DNA of 36,450 nt, taken from the NCBI GenBank assembly GCA_017459925.1, contig JAFUCC010000004.1, forward strand, positions 1 through 36,450, given 5' to 3'. Shown here piece by piece: positions 21,550 through 30,194 of this stretch. Source of the stretch: Eggerthellaceae bacterium. GTDB taxonomy: Bacteria; Actinomycetota; Coriobacteriia; Coriobacteriales; Eggerthellaceae. Position 1 is the first letter of the stretch, and each line of letters starts with the position of its first letter. The notes below the pieces were generated by a model that worked only from the letters and a program-made list of their open reading frames with translations, did not search any database and was not told the origin of the DNA. The position numbers and the translations under genes were made by a program.

Positions 21550-22224
21550 ATGATTGAACCGGTTGAACAAGACGAATTGCAGAATGCCGAGCTGCACGAG
21601 GGCGCGCCTTCCGATGCGCCCGAGCCAAAGGGGCAGAGGAAATCGGCGATCATCGCCGTTGTGGTGCTCGTGATTGTCGTCGTGTTGGCGCTTGTGGCGT
21701 ACGGCGCGCTGCGTTCGTCGCAGCCGGCAGCTTCATCCGAAAGCGCGAGCCAGTACATCGTTTCCGGGGAATCTTCCAATGCAAGCGCCGACGACGTAGA
21801 CGCCCAGCGCGTGCTTGCGCTCGAAATCGTCACGTTCGACGGGCAGGACACCACGCTGGGGCAGGTTGCCGATGGAAAGCCCATCGTCGTGAACATGTGG
21901 GCCACGTGGTGCCCGTATTGCGTGGCCGAGATGCAGGACTACCAGGCGCTTTATGACAAGTACGGCGATGACGTGCGCTTCGTCATGTTGAACGCCTGCG
22001 ATTCGTCGCGCGAAGTGTCGCTTGCGCGCGAGTACATCGCCGAGAACGGCTTCACGTTCCCCGTGTACTACGACGCCGACCATCAGGTCATGTACGAGTT
22101 CGGCGTGCGCGCCTATCCGACCACCATCATCCTGTCCGATACCGGCCGCGTTCTCATGAACCGCCCCGGCCAGATCACCTACGACAGCATGGACGCCACT
22201 CTCGCAAGCCTTACGGGGCATTAA
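21550..22224 (+). CDS. Membrane-anchored TlpA-like thioredoxin
   Basis: 224 residues. A cytosolic acidic/proline N-terminus (about 1-33) precedes one membrane helix (about 34-55, KSAIIAVVVLVIVVVLALVA), a Ser-rich spacer and a thioredoxin domain with NMWATWCPYCVAEM (active site C-P-Y-C, about 121-124) and cis-Pro in VRAYPTTIIL. It should receive electrons from the CcdA protein encoded just upstream and reduce disulfides or act as resilience factor outside the membrane. AAGGTGGAAAC overlaps the preceding stop region and precedes ATG 21550, so the genes are coupled. Confidence 0.9.
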   Translation: MIEPVEQDELQNAELHEGAPSDAPEPKGQRKSAIIAVVVLVIVVVLALVAYGALRSSQPAASSESASQYIVSGESSNASADDVDAQRVLALEIVTFDGQDTTLGQVADGKPIVVNMWATWCPYCVAEMQDYQALYDKYGDDVRFVMLNACDSSREVSLAREYIAENGFTFPVYYDADHQVMYEFGVRAYPTTIILSDTGRVLMNRPGQITYDSMDATLASLTGH

Positions 22225-22253
22225 GAATCTTGAGTTATGGCGTGCCGGCGGAA

Positions 22254-22412
22254 GTTGAACGTCACCCCAGGGACGGCGGGCAGTTGAACGTCACCCCAGG
22301 GAAGATGTTCAATTTGAAGAAACGCTCCTACGCAAAGATAAGGCCTCAACAAATTGAACATCTTCCCTGGGGTGACGTTCAACTGCCCGCCGTCCCTGGG
22401 GTGACGTTCAAC
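22254..22412. repeat. Very long perfect palindrome, TTGAAC/CCAGGG family
   Basis: Perfect 63-base arms (22254-22316 and 22350-22412) with no mismatch, around a 33-base loop. Each arm contains TTGAACGTCACCCCAGGGA twice in tandem, then GATGTTCAATTTG. The loop has AAACGCTCCTACGCAAAGAT, close to the loop of the palindrome at 15092-15192 in the opposite orientation. It lies between the thioredoxin gene and the LUD gene and lacks a U-tract. Confidence 0.97.
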
Positions 22413-22505
22413 CCTGAGCCCCATTTGTTGTCAAACGACTTCATCTTCAAGTCTGCTTCTAACTTCTGTCTGCGATAATAGGTGCATGGTGAGAAAGGGG
22501 CTGAC

Positions 22506-23135
22506 ATGAGCGAATTCATCACGAAGCGCAACGAGCTGTTGGCGCAGAAGGTCATAAAGGGGCTGGCATCGCGCAACATGACGGGGTATTACGCGGCCGA
22601 CAAGGAAGCGGCGCTCGCGCAGGCGCTCGAGCTGATTCCCGAGGGCAGCTCGGTCACCATGGGCGGCGCCATGAGCGCTCACGAAATCGGGTTGGTGAAG
22701 GCCCTGAAAGAGGGCAACTACGACTTCATCGACCGTGACGAGGCCGAAGACCCGCGTGCGGCGATGCTCGCCGCATACGATGCCGACGTGTTCCTGGCAA
22801 GCTCGAACGCCATGACCGAAGACGGCATCCTCGTGAACATCGATGGAAACTCGAACCGCGTGTCGGCAATCGCGCAAGGTCCGCGCAAGGTCGTGTTCAT
22901 CGTGGGGATGAACAAGGTATGCAACGACCTCGACGGCGCCATGAAGCGCGCGCGCAACGTCGCGGCACCGATAAACGCCCAGCGATTCGGCTTGAACACG
23001 CCGTGCTCGAAGACGGGCGCGTGTGCGGACTGCAAGTCGGCTGACACGATTTGCTGCCAGTTCCTCATCACGCGTTATTCGCGCCACGAGGGCCGTATTC
23101 ACGTGATCCTCGTTAACGACTCGCTGGGTTTCTAA
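22506..23135 (+). CDS. LUD-domain (LutC/DUF162-like) protein
   Basis: 209 residues from ATG 22506, with AAAGGGGCTGAC upstream. Motifs MTGYYAADKEAALAQALELIPEGSSVTMGGAMSAHEIGL, DVFLASSNAMTEDGILVNIDGNSNRVSAIAQGPRKVVFIVGMNK and a cysteine cluster NTPCSKTGACADCKSADTICC near the C-terminus match the stand-alone LUD proteins of anaerobes (related to LutC of lactate utilisation). The Cys set could bind Fe-S or Zn. Enzymatic role of the stand-alone form is unproven. It is a single gene between two intergenic hairpins. Confidence 0.88.
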   Translation: MSEFITKRNELLAQKVIKGLASRNMTGYYAADKEAALAQALELIPEGSSVTMGGAMSAHEIGLVKALKEGNYDFIDRDEAEDPRAAMLAAYDADVFLASSNAMTEDGILVNIDGNSNRVSAIAQGPRKVVFIVGMNKVCNDLDGAMKRARNVAAPINAQRFGLNTPCSKTGACADCKSADTICCQFLITRYSRHEGRIHVILVNDSLGF

Positions 23136-23145
23136 AACGCGATGC

Positions 23146-23184
23146 GCCAACGTGTCCTGGTCATGCTGACACGCTGGCATATTA
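23146..23184. repeat. Imperfect hairpin between the LUD and malQ genes
   Basis: GCCAACGTGTC (about 23147-23158) pairs with GACACGCTGGC with one mismatch, around CTGGTCATGCT. The CTGGTCATGCTGACAC run resembles CTGGTCACCTTGACAC of the palindromes at 28038 and 36017, so it may be a decayed relative, or simply a terminator for the LUD gene. Confidence 0.5.
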
Positions 23185-23213
23185 GCTCGAATTAAGGTAG
23201 GAGAGATTTCCCC

Positions 23214-25397
23214 ATGAGGGTGTTCCATGACTCGCGCAACAGCGCGTACCGAGCGCCGTTTGGCGCCATCGCAGCAGGCTCATCGGTCGACCTGACACTC
23301 GACGTGTACGACGCGCCGGGGTCGAAGGCCGTCGTGCGCACGTGGATCGACGGCATCGGCGAGGGGCTTCACGAGATGAAGGTGGTCTCGTCGCCCCGCA
23401 AGGGCGAGGATGCAGCGGAGGTCCCCACGCGCTACAAGGCGACGCTCAAACCCGGTGCGGCGGGAATCGTGTGGTACCAGTTCCTCATCACGGACACCGA
23501 GGACCGCATCTGGCGCTACGGCGCGAAGAACGGACGTCTGGGCGGCGAAGGCCAGCTGGTGGGCTGGGAGCCGCCGAGCTTCTGCCTGTCGGCGTACGAT
23601 CCGCGTGGCGCAGCGCCTGCTTGGTACGAGCCCATCGGCGGGTACCTGTATGACGGCGGCGCGTGCCATGACCTTCCCGAGGTCGTGGCTACGCTCTGCG
23701 AGAACTATCCTGCCGCATTGTCACGCACTTCGGCGGTTTGGGATTGCGAAAACGACAAGCCCTCTTTGCCAGCCGAGCTTCCCGATATGGAAAGCGCGCT
23801 GGCAACGGCTACGGGCGATGCATGCTCGTGGTTCACGGCGGAGGGAAACACGTTCGGGTTCTGGCGCAAAGGCGGCGACGGGCGTGCGACCTGCGCGCTG
23901 TTCAACCCATCGACGACCGAGACGTACGAAATAGCAGTCCCGATGGTGGAAGAGTCCGTCAGCGAACTCGTGGCGGGTTACGCTGTCGATGCGACTGAAA
24001 CCGCCAACATCGCCCTGCATCCCATGGGCGAGGCGGTGCTTCATTTCCACAGGGAAGAGCGCCTCGCGCGGCCGCTCGAGCCAGGTCTGGGCGTGCTTGC
24101 CCACATCACGAGCCTGCCCGCGAAAGGGAAGAAAGGCTTCGGAACGTTGGGGGCGCCTGCCCGTGTGTTCGTCGATTGGCTTGCGGAAGCCGGCGTGCGT
24201 TATTGGCAGGTCTTGCCGGCAAGCCCCACCGACGAGTTCGGTAGCCCCTATGCCGGCATCAGCGCCTTTGCGGGCAACACGCGCCTGCTCGAAGGCGGCG
24301 AGCCGACGGCATCCGAGCTCGAAGAAATCGGCGAGCTTCCCGCGTATGCGGAGTTCTGCGAGAGGGAAGCGGCGTGGCTCGAGCCGTATGCCTGCTTCAT
24401 GGCGATCCGCCGGAAGGTGGGGGCGGGGATCGCATGGCAGGAGTGGCCCAAGAAGTATCGTCGCTACTCGCCTAAGCTGCTTGCGAATGACGAGGGGCTC
24501 GCGCGCGATGCGGAAACGGTTCGCCGCAGCCAGTTCCTATTCGAGCGGCAGTGGGAAGTGGTGCGCGCATACGCAAACGACCGCGGCATCGAGATCATCG
24601 GCGACATGCCCATTTACGTAAGCGCCGACAGCGCGGATGTGTGGGCGCATCCCGACCTGTTCCAACTAGGCGCTGACGGGCTGCCCCATGTGGTCGCCGG
24701 CTGCCCGCCCGACGCGTTCGCCGCAGAGGGGCAGATCTGGGGCAACCCGGTGTACGACTGGGACGCGTTGAGGGAAAGCGGTTACGACTGGTGGCTGCGC
24801 AGGCTGCAACGCGCGTTCTCCCTGTACGATTACGTGCGCCTCGACCATTTCATCGGGTTCTCGCGCTATTTCTGCATTCCCGCGGGCGAAAAGGCGCTCG
24901 AAGGCGAGTACCGCTTGGGCCCAGGCTACGGGTTTTTCAAGCTGGCTTACGAGAAGTTCGGCCAACTGCCGATCATCGCCGAGGACTTGGGCCTCATCAC
25001 GCCGCGGGTCCGCGGGCTCGTCGCCTCGTGCGGGTTCCTCGGCATGGACATCATCCAATTCGCGGACGGCGGGGACCCGCTGGGTGGTTACGCGCCGCGC
25101 CCCGAGAAGATCGTCTATACGGGCACGCACGACAACCAGACGCTGCTCGGCTACGTGCGCTCGCGCTACCCGCAGGTCGACGAAGACAAGGCGTTCGAGG
25201 ACCTCATGCGCAAAGTCGTGGAATGCGACGCGCCGGTGCGCATCGTGCCGCTGCAGGACGTCTTGGGATTAGGGGATGAGGCGCGCATGAACGTGCCCGG
25301 CGTTGCCGAGGGCAACTGGGCGTGGCAGGCCGATGCGAAGGATGTGGAAGCCGCGCTCGAATTCGCGAAGGAGTTGGCGAACGCGTCCATATCGTAG
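23214..25397 (+). CDS. malQ: 4-alpha-glucanotransferase (GH77) with amylase-derived N-terminal region
   Basis: 727 residues, about 200-230 longer than a normal MalQ. From about residue 284 (LGVLAHITSLPAKGKKGFGTLG) it is a full GH77 domain with nucleophile Asp 544 (YVRLDHFIGF), acid/base Glu 590 (IIAEDLG) and Asp 640 (GTHDNQT). The first ~125 residues look like the N-terminal beta domain of GH13 pullulanase-type enzymes (RAPFGA, GIVWYQFLITD, YGAKNGRLGGEG), and about 185-280 look like a GH13 C-terminal beta-sandwich (FGFWRKGGDGRATCALFNPS). The GH13 barrel is missing between them. It transfers maltodextrin chains; the front may bind glycan. AGGAGA precedes the start. Confidence 0.88.
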   Translation: MRVFHDSRNSAYRAPFGAIAAGSSVDLTLDVYDAPGSKAVVRTWIDGIGEGLHEMKVVSSPRKGEDAAEVPTRYKATLKPGAAGIVWYQFLITDTEDRIWRYGAKNGRLGGEGQLVGWEPPSFCLSAYDPRGAAPAWYEPIGGYLYDGGACHDLPEVVATLCENYPAALSRTSAVWDCENDKPSLPAELPDMESALATATGDACSWFTAEGNTFGFWRKGGDGRATCALFNPSTTETYEIAVPMVEESVSELVAGYAVDATETANIALHPMGEAVLHFHREERLARPLEPGLGVLAHITSLPAKGKKGFGTLGAPARVFVDWLAEAGVRYWQVLPASPTDEFGSPYAGISAFAGNTRLLEGGEPTASELEEIGELPAYAEFCEREAAWLEPYACFMAIRRKVGAGIAWQEWPKKYRRYSPKLLANDEGLARDAETVRRSQFLFERQWEVVRAYANDRGIEIIGDMPIYVSADSADVWAHPDLFQLGADGLPHVVAGCPPDAFAAEGQIWGNPVYDWDALRESGYDWWLRRLQRAFSLYDYVRLDHFIGFSRYFCIPAGEKALEGEYRLGPGYGFFKLAYEKFGQLPIIAEDLGLITPRVRGLVASCGFLGMDIIQFADGGDPLGGYAPRPEKIVYTGTHDNQTLLGYVRSRYPQVDEDKAFEDLMRKVVECDAPVRIVPLQDVLGLGDEARMNVPGVAEGNWAWQADAKDVEAALEFAKELANASIS

Positions 25398-25471
25398 TGA
25401 AATCGTCGTTTTCCCATTGTGCATCCGTGCTACCATTTCCCCAGGGAAGGAAACCGAGAGAAAGGGACCCT

Positions 25472-26410
25472 ATGAAGAAGTATCTTTCCATCCTGTGCGC
25501 AGCCATGCTGTGCGCGTGCTGCCTGGCGCTCGGCGCCTGTGCGAGCGGCGGCTCGTCCAGCGCGGCTGCGTCTTCGGCCAGCGCCAGCGCCAGCGCGAGC
25601 GAAAGCTCTTCGGCTGCCGATCCGGCCGAGCAGTTCGTCGGCACCTGGAAGTTCGCCGCTGCCGAGTCGCAGGGCATCACCATGTCGGGCGACCTCAGCG
25701 CGCTGCTGGGCACCGACACGAGCATGGCCTTCACGCTTGAAGCTGGCGGCACTGGTTCTGCCACCTTCGCTGAAGAGACCGCTGCCATTACGTGGGAAGT
25801 GACCGGCGACAACGCCATCTCCATCAAGGCTGCCGATGAGGCTGCTTCCAGCTCTGCCGCCGCCGCGAGCTCCGAGGCTGCCTCTGCCAGCTCCGAGACC
25901 GCAAGCTCCGAGGCTGCATCCGCCAGCGCTGAGGCTGCCGAGGCCACCGACCTCGATGCCGACAGCTTCACCGCCACTGCCACCCTCGAGGACGACGCGC
26001 TGAAGATCGTCATGGGCGAGGGCGCTGAGCAGGCCACGCTGATCCTCACGAAGGACGGCACCTACGCTGACGCGAAGACGATCGACGCAAGCGCTGCCAC
26101 CCCCATCACCTCTGAAGACGCGCTGGTCGGCTCCTACACGCTCACCGGCATGAACATGATGGGCATCTCGATGTACGGCCCCGCTGAGGCTCTGTCCGCC
26201 ATGGCAGGCGGCACCGACATGACCGTCACCTTCGAGAAGGGCGGCAAGGTCGACTTCATGGGCTCCGAAGCCACCTTCACCGTCGGCGCTGACGGCGCTG
26301 CCATCGTCGAGGGCGAGGCCCAGGTTCCCGTCAAGGCCTTGGGCGACGACATTGCCATCGACATGTCCGAGTTCCTCGGCATGCAAATGGTCATGGTGTT
26401 CTCGAAGTAA
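25472..26410 (+). CDS. Putative lipoprotein with two Ser/Ala-rich segments
   Basis: 312 residues from ATG 25472. The signal peptide ends in a lipobox LGAC (Cys near residue 23). A short Ser/Ala run (about 27-47) leads to a first domain (EQFVGTWKFAAAESQGI), then a second Ser/Ala/Glu-rich insert (about 128-158), then a related second domain (ALVGSYTLTGMNMMGISMYG). Both domains start with a V-G-x-W/Y motif and look like two copies of a small beta fold of lipocalin-like type. Outer-face lipoprotein of unknown ligand. GAGAAAGGGACCC gives the ribosome binding site. Confidence 0.75.
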   Translation: MKKYLSILCAAMLCACCLALGACASGGSSSAAASSASASASASESSSAADPAEQFVGTWKFAAAESQGITMSGDLSALLGTDTSMAFTLEAGGTGSATFAEETAAITWEVTGDNAISIKAADEAASSSAAAASSEAASASSETASSEAASASAEAAEATDLDADSFTATATLEDDALKIVMGEGAEQATLILTKDGTYADAKTIDASAATPITSEDALVGSYTLTGMNMMGISMYGPAEALSAMAGGTDMTVTFEKGGKVDFMGSEATFTVGADGAAIVEGEAQVPVKALGDDIAIDMSEFLGMQMVMVFSK

Positions 26411-26432
26411 ACCCGAATACTTCGCACACCTC

Positions 26433-26467
26433 GAAGCGGGCCGGGGCGACTCGGCCCGCTTCTTTTT
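26433..26467 (+). terminator. Rho-independent terminator of the lipoprotein gene
   Basis: GAAGCGGGCC (26433-26442), ten-base loop, GGCCCGCTTC (26453-26462), then TTTTT. Textbook structure 22 bases after the stop at 26410. Confidence 0.92.
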
Positions 26468-26521
26468 GCCCAGATGCGCTACACTGGCACCATTCGTCAA
26501 ATGCAAGATTTGGAGGCATGG

Positions 26522-27652
26522 ATGGCTTACGTGAAATGGAGCTTCGAGACGCTCGAGAAATTCTGCACCGACGTGTTTGCGGCGTTCGGGTTCTCGCCTG
26601 AAGATGGCAACCGCATCAGCGACGTGCTGCTGACCGCAGACCTGTACGGCATCGAAAGCCACGGCATGCAGCGCATGGTGCGCTACCACAAGGGCATCGA
26701 GAAGGGCCAGATCCACCTCGACTCTGAACCTGAGGTGGTGTTCGAGACCCCCGTCAGTGCGGTCATCGACGGCCATTCCGGCATGGGCCAGCTGCTCGGC
26801 GTGTTCGCCATGGAAAAGGCCATCGAGAAAGCCGAGACTGCCGGCGTGGGCATCGTCAGCGTGCGCAACTCGAACCACTACGGCATCGCCGGCTACTACG
26901 CCCAGATGGCATCCGAACGCGGCCTCATAGGGTTTTCGTGCACGAACTCCGAGGCCATTATGGTTCCGACGTTCTCGCGCAAGGCCATGATCGGCTCGAA
27001 CCCCATCGCGGTGGCGGTGCCGGCCGAGCCTTACCCGTTCCTGTTCGACGCTTCCACCACGGTCGTCACGCGCGGCAAGCTGGAAATGTACAACAAGATG
27101 GGAAAGCCCCTTCCGAACGGCTGGGCGCTCGACGAGAACGGCCAGCCCTGCGAGGAGGCGCCGCGCGTGCTTTCCAACATAGTCGGCAAGAACGGCGGCG
27201 GCATCATGCCGCTGGGCGGCTCGACCGAGCAGCTCGGCAGCCATAAGGGCTACGGCTACGGTATGATCGCCGAGCTGTTCAGCTCGATCCTTTCCATGGG
27301 CGTGACGAGCGATGCTTGTTGCACGTTCCCCGACAAGACGGGTATCTGCCACGGCTTCGCGGCCATCAATCCCGCTGCGTTCGGCGATGCCGAGGCCATA
27401 AAGAAGCACTTCTCGGAATACCTCGAGAGCCTGCGCGAAAGCCCGCTGGCGGAAGGCGCCGAGCAGGTGTACACGCACGGCCAGAAGGAGGTGCTCGCCG
27501 AGGCTGACCGCCGCGAAAGCGGCATTCCCGTGAACGATGGCACGATGGTCGAGCTGCTCGACCTGTGCAACTACCTTAAGCTCGATTTCGCAAGCTATTT
27601 CCCCGGATACGAGCCCCCTGCCGAGTTCGCCGGGTTCGCGGGCAATTACTAG
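26522..27652 (+). CDS. Ldh-family (malate/L-lactate type 2) NAD(P)-dependent oxidoreductase
   Basis: 376 residues of the Ldh2/YlbC/AllD family, unrelated to Rossmann-type dehydrogenases. Motifs: LLTADLYGIESHGMQRM (catalytic His), VSVRNSNHYGIAGYYAQMA (second His and cofactor region), ALGTDP-like SNPIAVAVPAE and GYGYGMIAELFSSILSMG. These enzymes oxidise or reduce 2-hydroxy acids such as malate, lactate, ureidoglycolate or sulfolactate; the substrate cannot be told here. TTGGAGG lies five bases before ATG 26522; an ATG four bases earlier is out of frame. It stands as a single gene with a TACACT box at 26479. Confidence 0.9.
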   Translation: MAYVKWSFETLEKFCTDVFAAFGFSPEDGNRISDVLLTADLYGIESHGMQRMVRYHKGIEKGQIHLDSEPEVVFETPVSAVIDGHSGMGQLLGVFAMEKAIEKAETAGVGIVSVRNSNHYGIAGYYAQMASERGLIGFSCTNSEAIMVPTFSRKAMIGSNPIAVAVPAEPYPFLFDASTTVVTRGKLEMYNKMGKPLPNGWALDENGQPCEEAPRVLSNIVGKNGGGIMPLGGSTEQLGSHKGYGYGMIAELFSSILSMGVTSDACCTFPDKTGICHGFAAINPAAFGDAEAIKKHFSEYLESLRESPLAEGAEQVYTHGQKEVLAEADRRESGIPVNDGTMVELLDLCNYLKLDFASYFPGYEPPAEFAGFAGNY

Positions 27653-27700
27653 GGTTTCTGCGATATCATGTGCTCGTAAAGACGAGAGGGGAGCGCAACA

Positions 27701-27955
27701 ATGGCGCATTACGATTATGCTACGCGCGGCACCTGCGCGCGGACCATCGGCTTCGACATCGAGGACGGCAAGCTGCACAACGTGAAGTTCGTCGGCGGCT
27801 GCAATGGCAACCTGAAGGCCATCGGGCTCCTGCTCGAAGGCGCCGATGCCGAGCAATCGGCGCGCACGCTTCAGGGCAACCTATGTGGCAACCGTCCCAC
27901 GTCGTGCGCCGACCAGCTCTCGCGCGCCATCGACGCGGCGCTTGCAAGCGCATAA
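27701..27955 (+). CDS. TSCPD domain protein (TIGR03905 type)
   Basis: 84 residues covering the whole domain. It has YATRGTCARTIGFDIEDGKLHNVKFVGGCNGNLKAIGLLLEG and LCGNRPTSCADQLSRAI; the paired cysteines (GTC, GGC, SCAD) are the conserved positions of the domain also found at the C-terminus of class II ribonucleotide reductases, where Cys residues bind metal or pass electrons. As a free-standing protein its role is unknown. AGAGGGGAGCGC precedes ATG 27701 and a TATCAT box lies at 27662-27667. Confidence 0.88.
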   Translation: MAHYDYATRGTCARTIGFDIEDGKLHNVKFVGGCNGNLKAIGLLLEGADAEQSARTLQGNLCGNRPTSCADQLSRAIDAALASA

Positions 27956-28037
27956 GGCGTCTGCTTCGACGATTGCATGTTGATAGAAAGCGAGCCTGCC
28001 AAGAGGGTCGTTCTCGTGGCAGGCCCGCTTGCGTTTG

Positions 28038-28101
28038 TGTCGCCCTTGCCTGGTCACCTTGACACATCGCGATGCGTCAAGGTGACCAGGCAAGGGCGAC
28101 A
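28038..28101. repeat. Long palindrome, CCTGGTC/TTGACAC family
   Basis: TGTCGCCCTTGCCTGGTCACC opens arms of about 31 bases with one mismatch, closing on CATCGCGATG with almost no loop, from 28038 to 28101. Left arm order: TGTCGCCCTTGCC, TGGTCACC, TTGACACATC. A second member, with changed but compensated bases, is at 36017-36076. It sits between converging genes (TSCPD, plus; P-type ATPase, minus) and ends six bases before the ATPase stop. Confidence 0.93.
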
Positions 28102-28106
28102 TACTT

Positions 28107-30191
28107 CTATTGAAGCTTGAAGGGCCTGCTGGCGTCGAGGCTGAGGGCAATGGTGGTGGCGTTGTGCAGCAGGCTCGAGGTCTGCGGCGTGACCACACCG
28201 GTTATGCCTGCCGCCATGAATGCGGAGTTCAACCCGATGACCTGCGCAAAGCTGCGGTCCATGCGGGCAGAAAGCGCGCGTGAAAGCTTCACCAATTGCA
28301 CGATAGAAGAAAGGTCGCCATCGGATAGCGTAATGTCGGCGACCTCCTTGGCGACAGCTGTGCCTTGCCCCATGGCGATTCCGACGTCGGCCTGCGCAAG
28401 GGCGGGGGCGTCGTTCACGCCGTCTCCGACCATGATGACGTTACAGCCTTGGGCTTTCAGCTCGTCGATGAACGCGTGCTTGTCCTCGGGGAGCTGGTTG
28501 GCGCGGAACTCGGTGAGCCCGGCTGCGGCGGCGATGCGCTCAGCCGTGCGCTCGTTGTCGCCCGTCAGCATGACGATGCGGCTGAAACCGAGCTTGCGCA
28601 AATCGTCCACAGCCGATGCCACGCCGGCTTTCAGCGGGTCTTCGATGCCGATGATGCCGACAAGTTTTCCGTCGACTGCAAGGTACAGAGGCGAGAGGCC
28701 TTCGAGCTCCCGTTCTACGCGGGCCTTCTGCCGTGCGGTTATAGTGACGTGCTCGTCTTCCACCACGAAATGCTCCGAGCCGATGACGGCCCGCTTGCCC
28801 TCGATGGTCGAGACGATGCCGTGCGCGACGAGGTATTCCACGTCGCCGTGCATCTCGCGATGCTCGAGGTTCTTGGAGGCCGCGGCGTTCACCACGGCGC
28901 GGGCGACGGGGTGGGGGAAGTGCTCTTCGAGGCAGGCGGCGACGCGCAGCACCTCGCGTTGAGGCCAGCCCTTCGATCCGAGGACTTTCGCCACGTGCGG
29001 CGTGGCCTCGGTGAGGGTGCCCGTCTTGTCGAAGATGATGGTGTCAGCGTCGCAGACGGCATCGAAGTACTTCGAGCCCTTCACGGTGAAGCCTGCCCGC
29101 GCCGACTGGCTCATCGCCGATAGAACCGCAATCGAGCCGGTTAGGCGCAGGCCACATGAATAATCGACCATGAGCGCTGCAGCCGTGCGCGTGAGCGAGC
29201 GCGTGGTCAGCGCCACGACGCCCGCCAACAGGAAGTTCCAAGGCACGATGCGAGCGGCCAGCTGCTCACGGCGCTTCTGGCGTTCGGACTGGTACAACTC
29301 GGCGTTCTTCACGAGTGACACGATGGAGCGCAGGCGCGATTCGCCCGGCGCCGACTTGCAACGCACGAAGATTTCGCCGTCTTCGACCGAGGTGCCGGCG
29401 AACACATCGTCGCCGACCGTGCGCTCGATGGCGAGCGGCTCGCCGGTGAGCGATGCTTGGTTCACCATGGCGATACCCGATTCGATAATTCCGTCGACCA
29501 CGATGGGCATGCCCGTGCGCACGGCGATGAGGTCGCCTTGACGCAGGTCGGACACGGCCACCTGCATTTCGGTGTTGCCTTCCACCAGGTTCGCCGTGTC
29601 GGCGACGTCGAGCAACGCATCGATGAGCGCGCTTTCAGAACGCGCCTCGGTGTAGTCTTCCATCGTCTCGCCGAGCTGCAACAGGAACATGGTCTCGCCG
29701 GCGGTTTTGGGGTCGCCCTGCACGAACGACATGGCGATGGCCGCTGCATCGAGCACTGGCACGTCGACCTGCGCCTTGCCGAGCGAGCGCGCTGCCATGC
29801 GGGCGTAGGGAATGAACATCAGGATGTTCCAGATGTAGGAAAGCGGCGTGGGCAAGAACCAGCGCCTGAGGAAGTACGTGCCTGCCAGCCAGGCGATGTC
29901 GAGGAGGAGACGGTGGCTTTGCGCCGACGTCGAAAGCGAGTGCCCTTCACGTGCTGCATCGATGGAATCGCGATCGATGTCGCAGAGCCACTTGAGCGCG
30001 CGCAGGCGCGTGGCTTCGCCCGGCTCGTGCGTGAAGGCAATCGAGCCGGTGCGTGGGTACACGCGTGATGAGCAGATATCGGGGCACGCATCAAGCACGG
30101 CTTCGAGCGCGCCGAGGTCTTCTTGGGGAACCGGGCCGATCAGCTTCACGCGGATGCGGCCGGGAATCTCCTTCTCGATGGTGTATTGCAT
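28107..30191 (-). CDS. Heavy-metal translocating P1B-type ATPase
   Basis: 694 residues. The N-terminal ~80 residues form an HMA-like ferredoxin-fold domain without the C-x-x-C pair. P-type motifs: TGEPLA, phosphorylation site DKTGTLTEA (about 387), HP motif in EEHFPHPVARAVV, TGDNERTAERIA and GDGVNDAPALAQADVGIAMG. The transmembrane metal site is DYSCGLRL (about 344-351) instead of CPC/SPC-ALGL, so metal choice is not that of the usual Cu or Zn pumps. With a DUF6110 gene 3 bases upstream and a DtxR-type regulator before it, Mn or Fe export is a reasonable guess. Start codon follows the DUF6110 stop closely. Confidence 0.92.
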   Translation of the reverse strand: MQYTIEKEIPGRIRVKLIGPVPQEDLGALEAVLDACPDICSSRVYPRTGSIAFTHEPGEATRLRALKWLCDIDRDSIDAAREGHSLSTSAQSHRLLLDIAWLAGTYFLRRWFLPTPLSYIWNILMFIPYARMAARSLGKAQVDVPVLDAAAIAMSFVQGDPKTAGETMFLLQLGETMEDYTEARSESALIDALLDVADTANLVEGNTEMQVAVSDLRQGDLIAVRTGMPIVVDGIIESGIAMVNQASLTGEPLAIERTVGDDVFAGTSVEDGEIFVRCKSAPGESRLRSIVSLVKNAELYQSERQKRREQLAARIVPWNFLLAGVVALTTRSLTRTAAALMVDYSCGLRLTGSIAVLSAMSQSARAGFTVKGSKYFDAVCDADTIIFDKTGTLTEATPHVAKVLGSKGWPQREVLRVAACLEEHFPHPVARAVVNAAASKNLEHREMHGDVEYLVAHGIVSTIEGKRAVIGSEHFVVEDEHVTITARQKARVERELEGLSPLYLAVDGKLVGIIGIEDPLKAGVASAVDDLRKLGFSRIVMLTGDNERTAERIAAAAGLTEFRANQLPEDKHAFIDELKAQGCNVIMVGDGVNDAPALAQADVGIAMGQGTAVAKEVADITLSDGDLSSIVQLVKLSRALSARMDRSFAQVIGLNSAFMAAGITGVVTPQTSSLLHNATTIALSLDASRPFKLQ

Positions 30192-30194
30192 AGG

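Noticed and set aside
25430..27856. 808-codon minus-strand frame across the lipoprotein and Ldh-type genes
   Set aside because: It crosses two unrelated genes and a strong terminator; it is a codon-bias shadow.
28038..28101. Long palindromes read as ordinary rho-independent terminators
   Set aside because: Stems are far longer than needed, U-tracts are missing, and copies occur between divergent genes and inside an operon.
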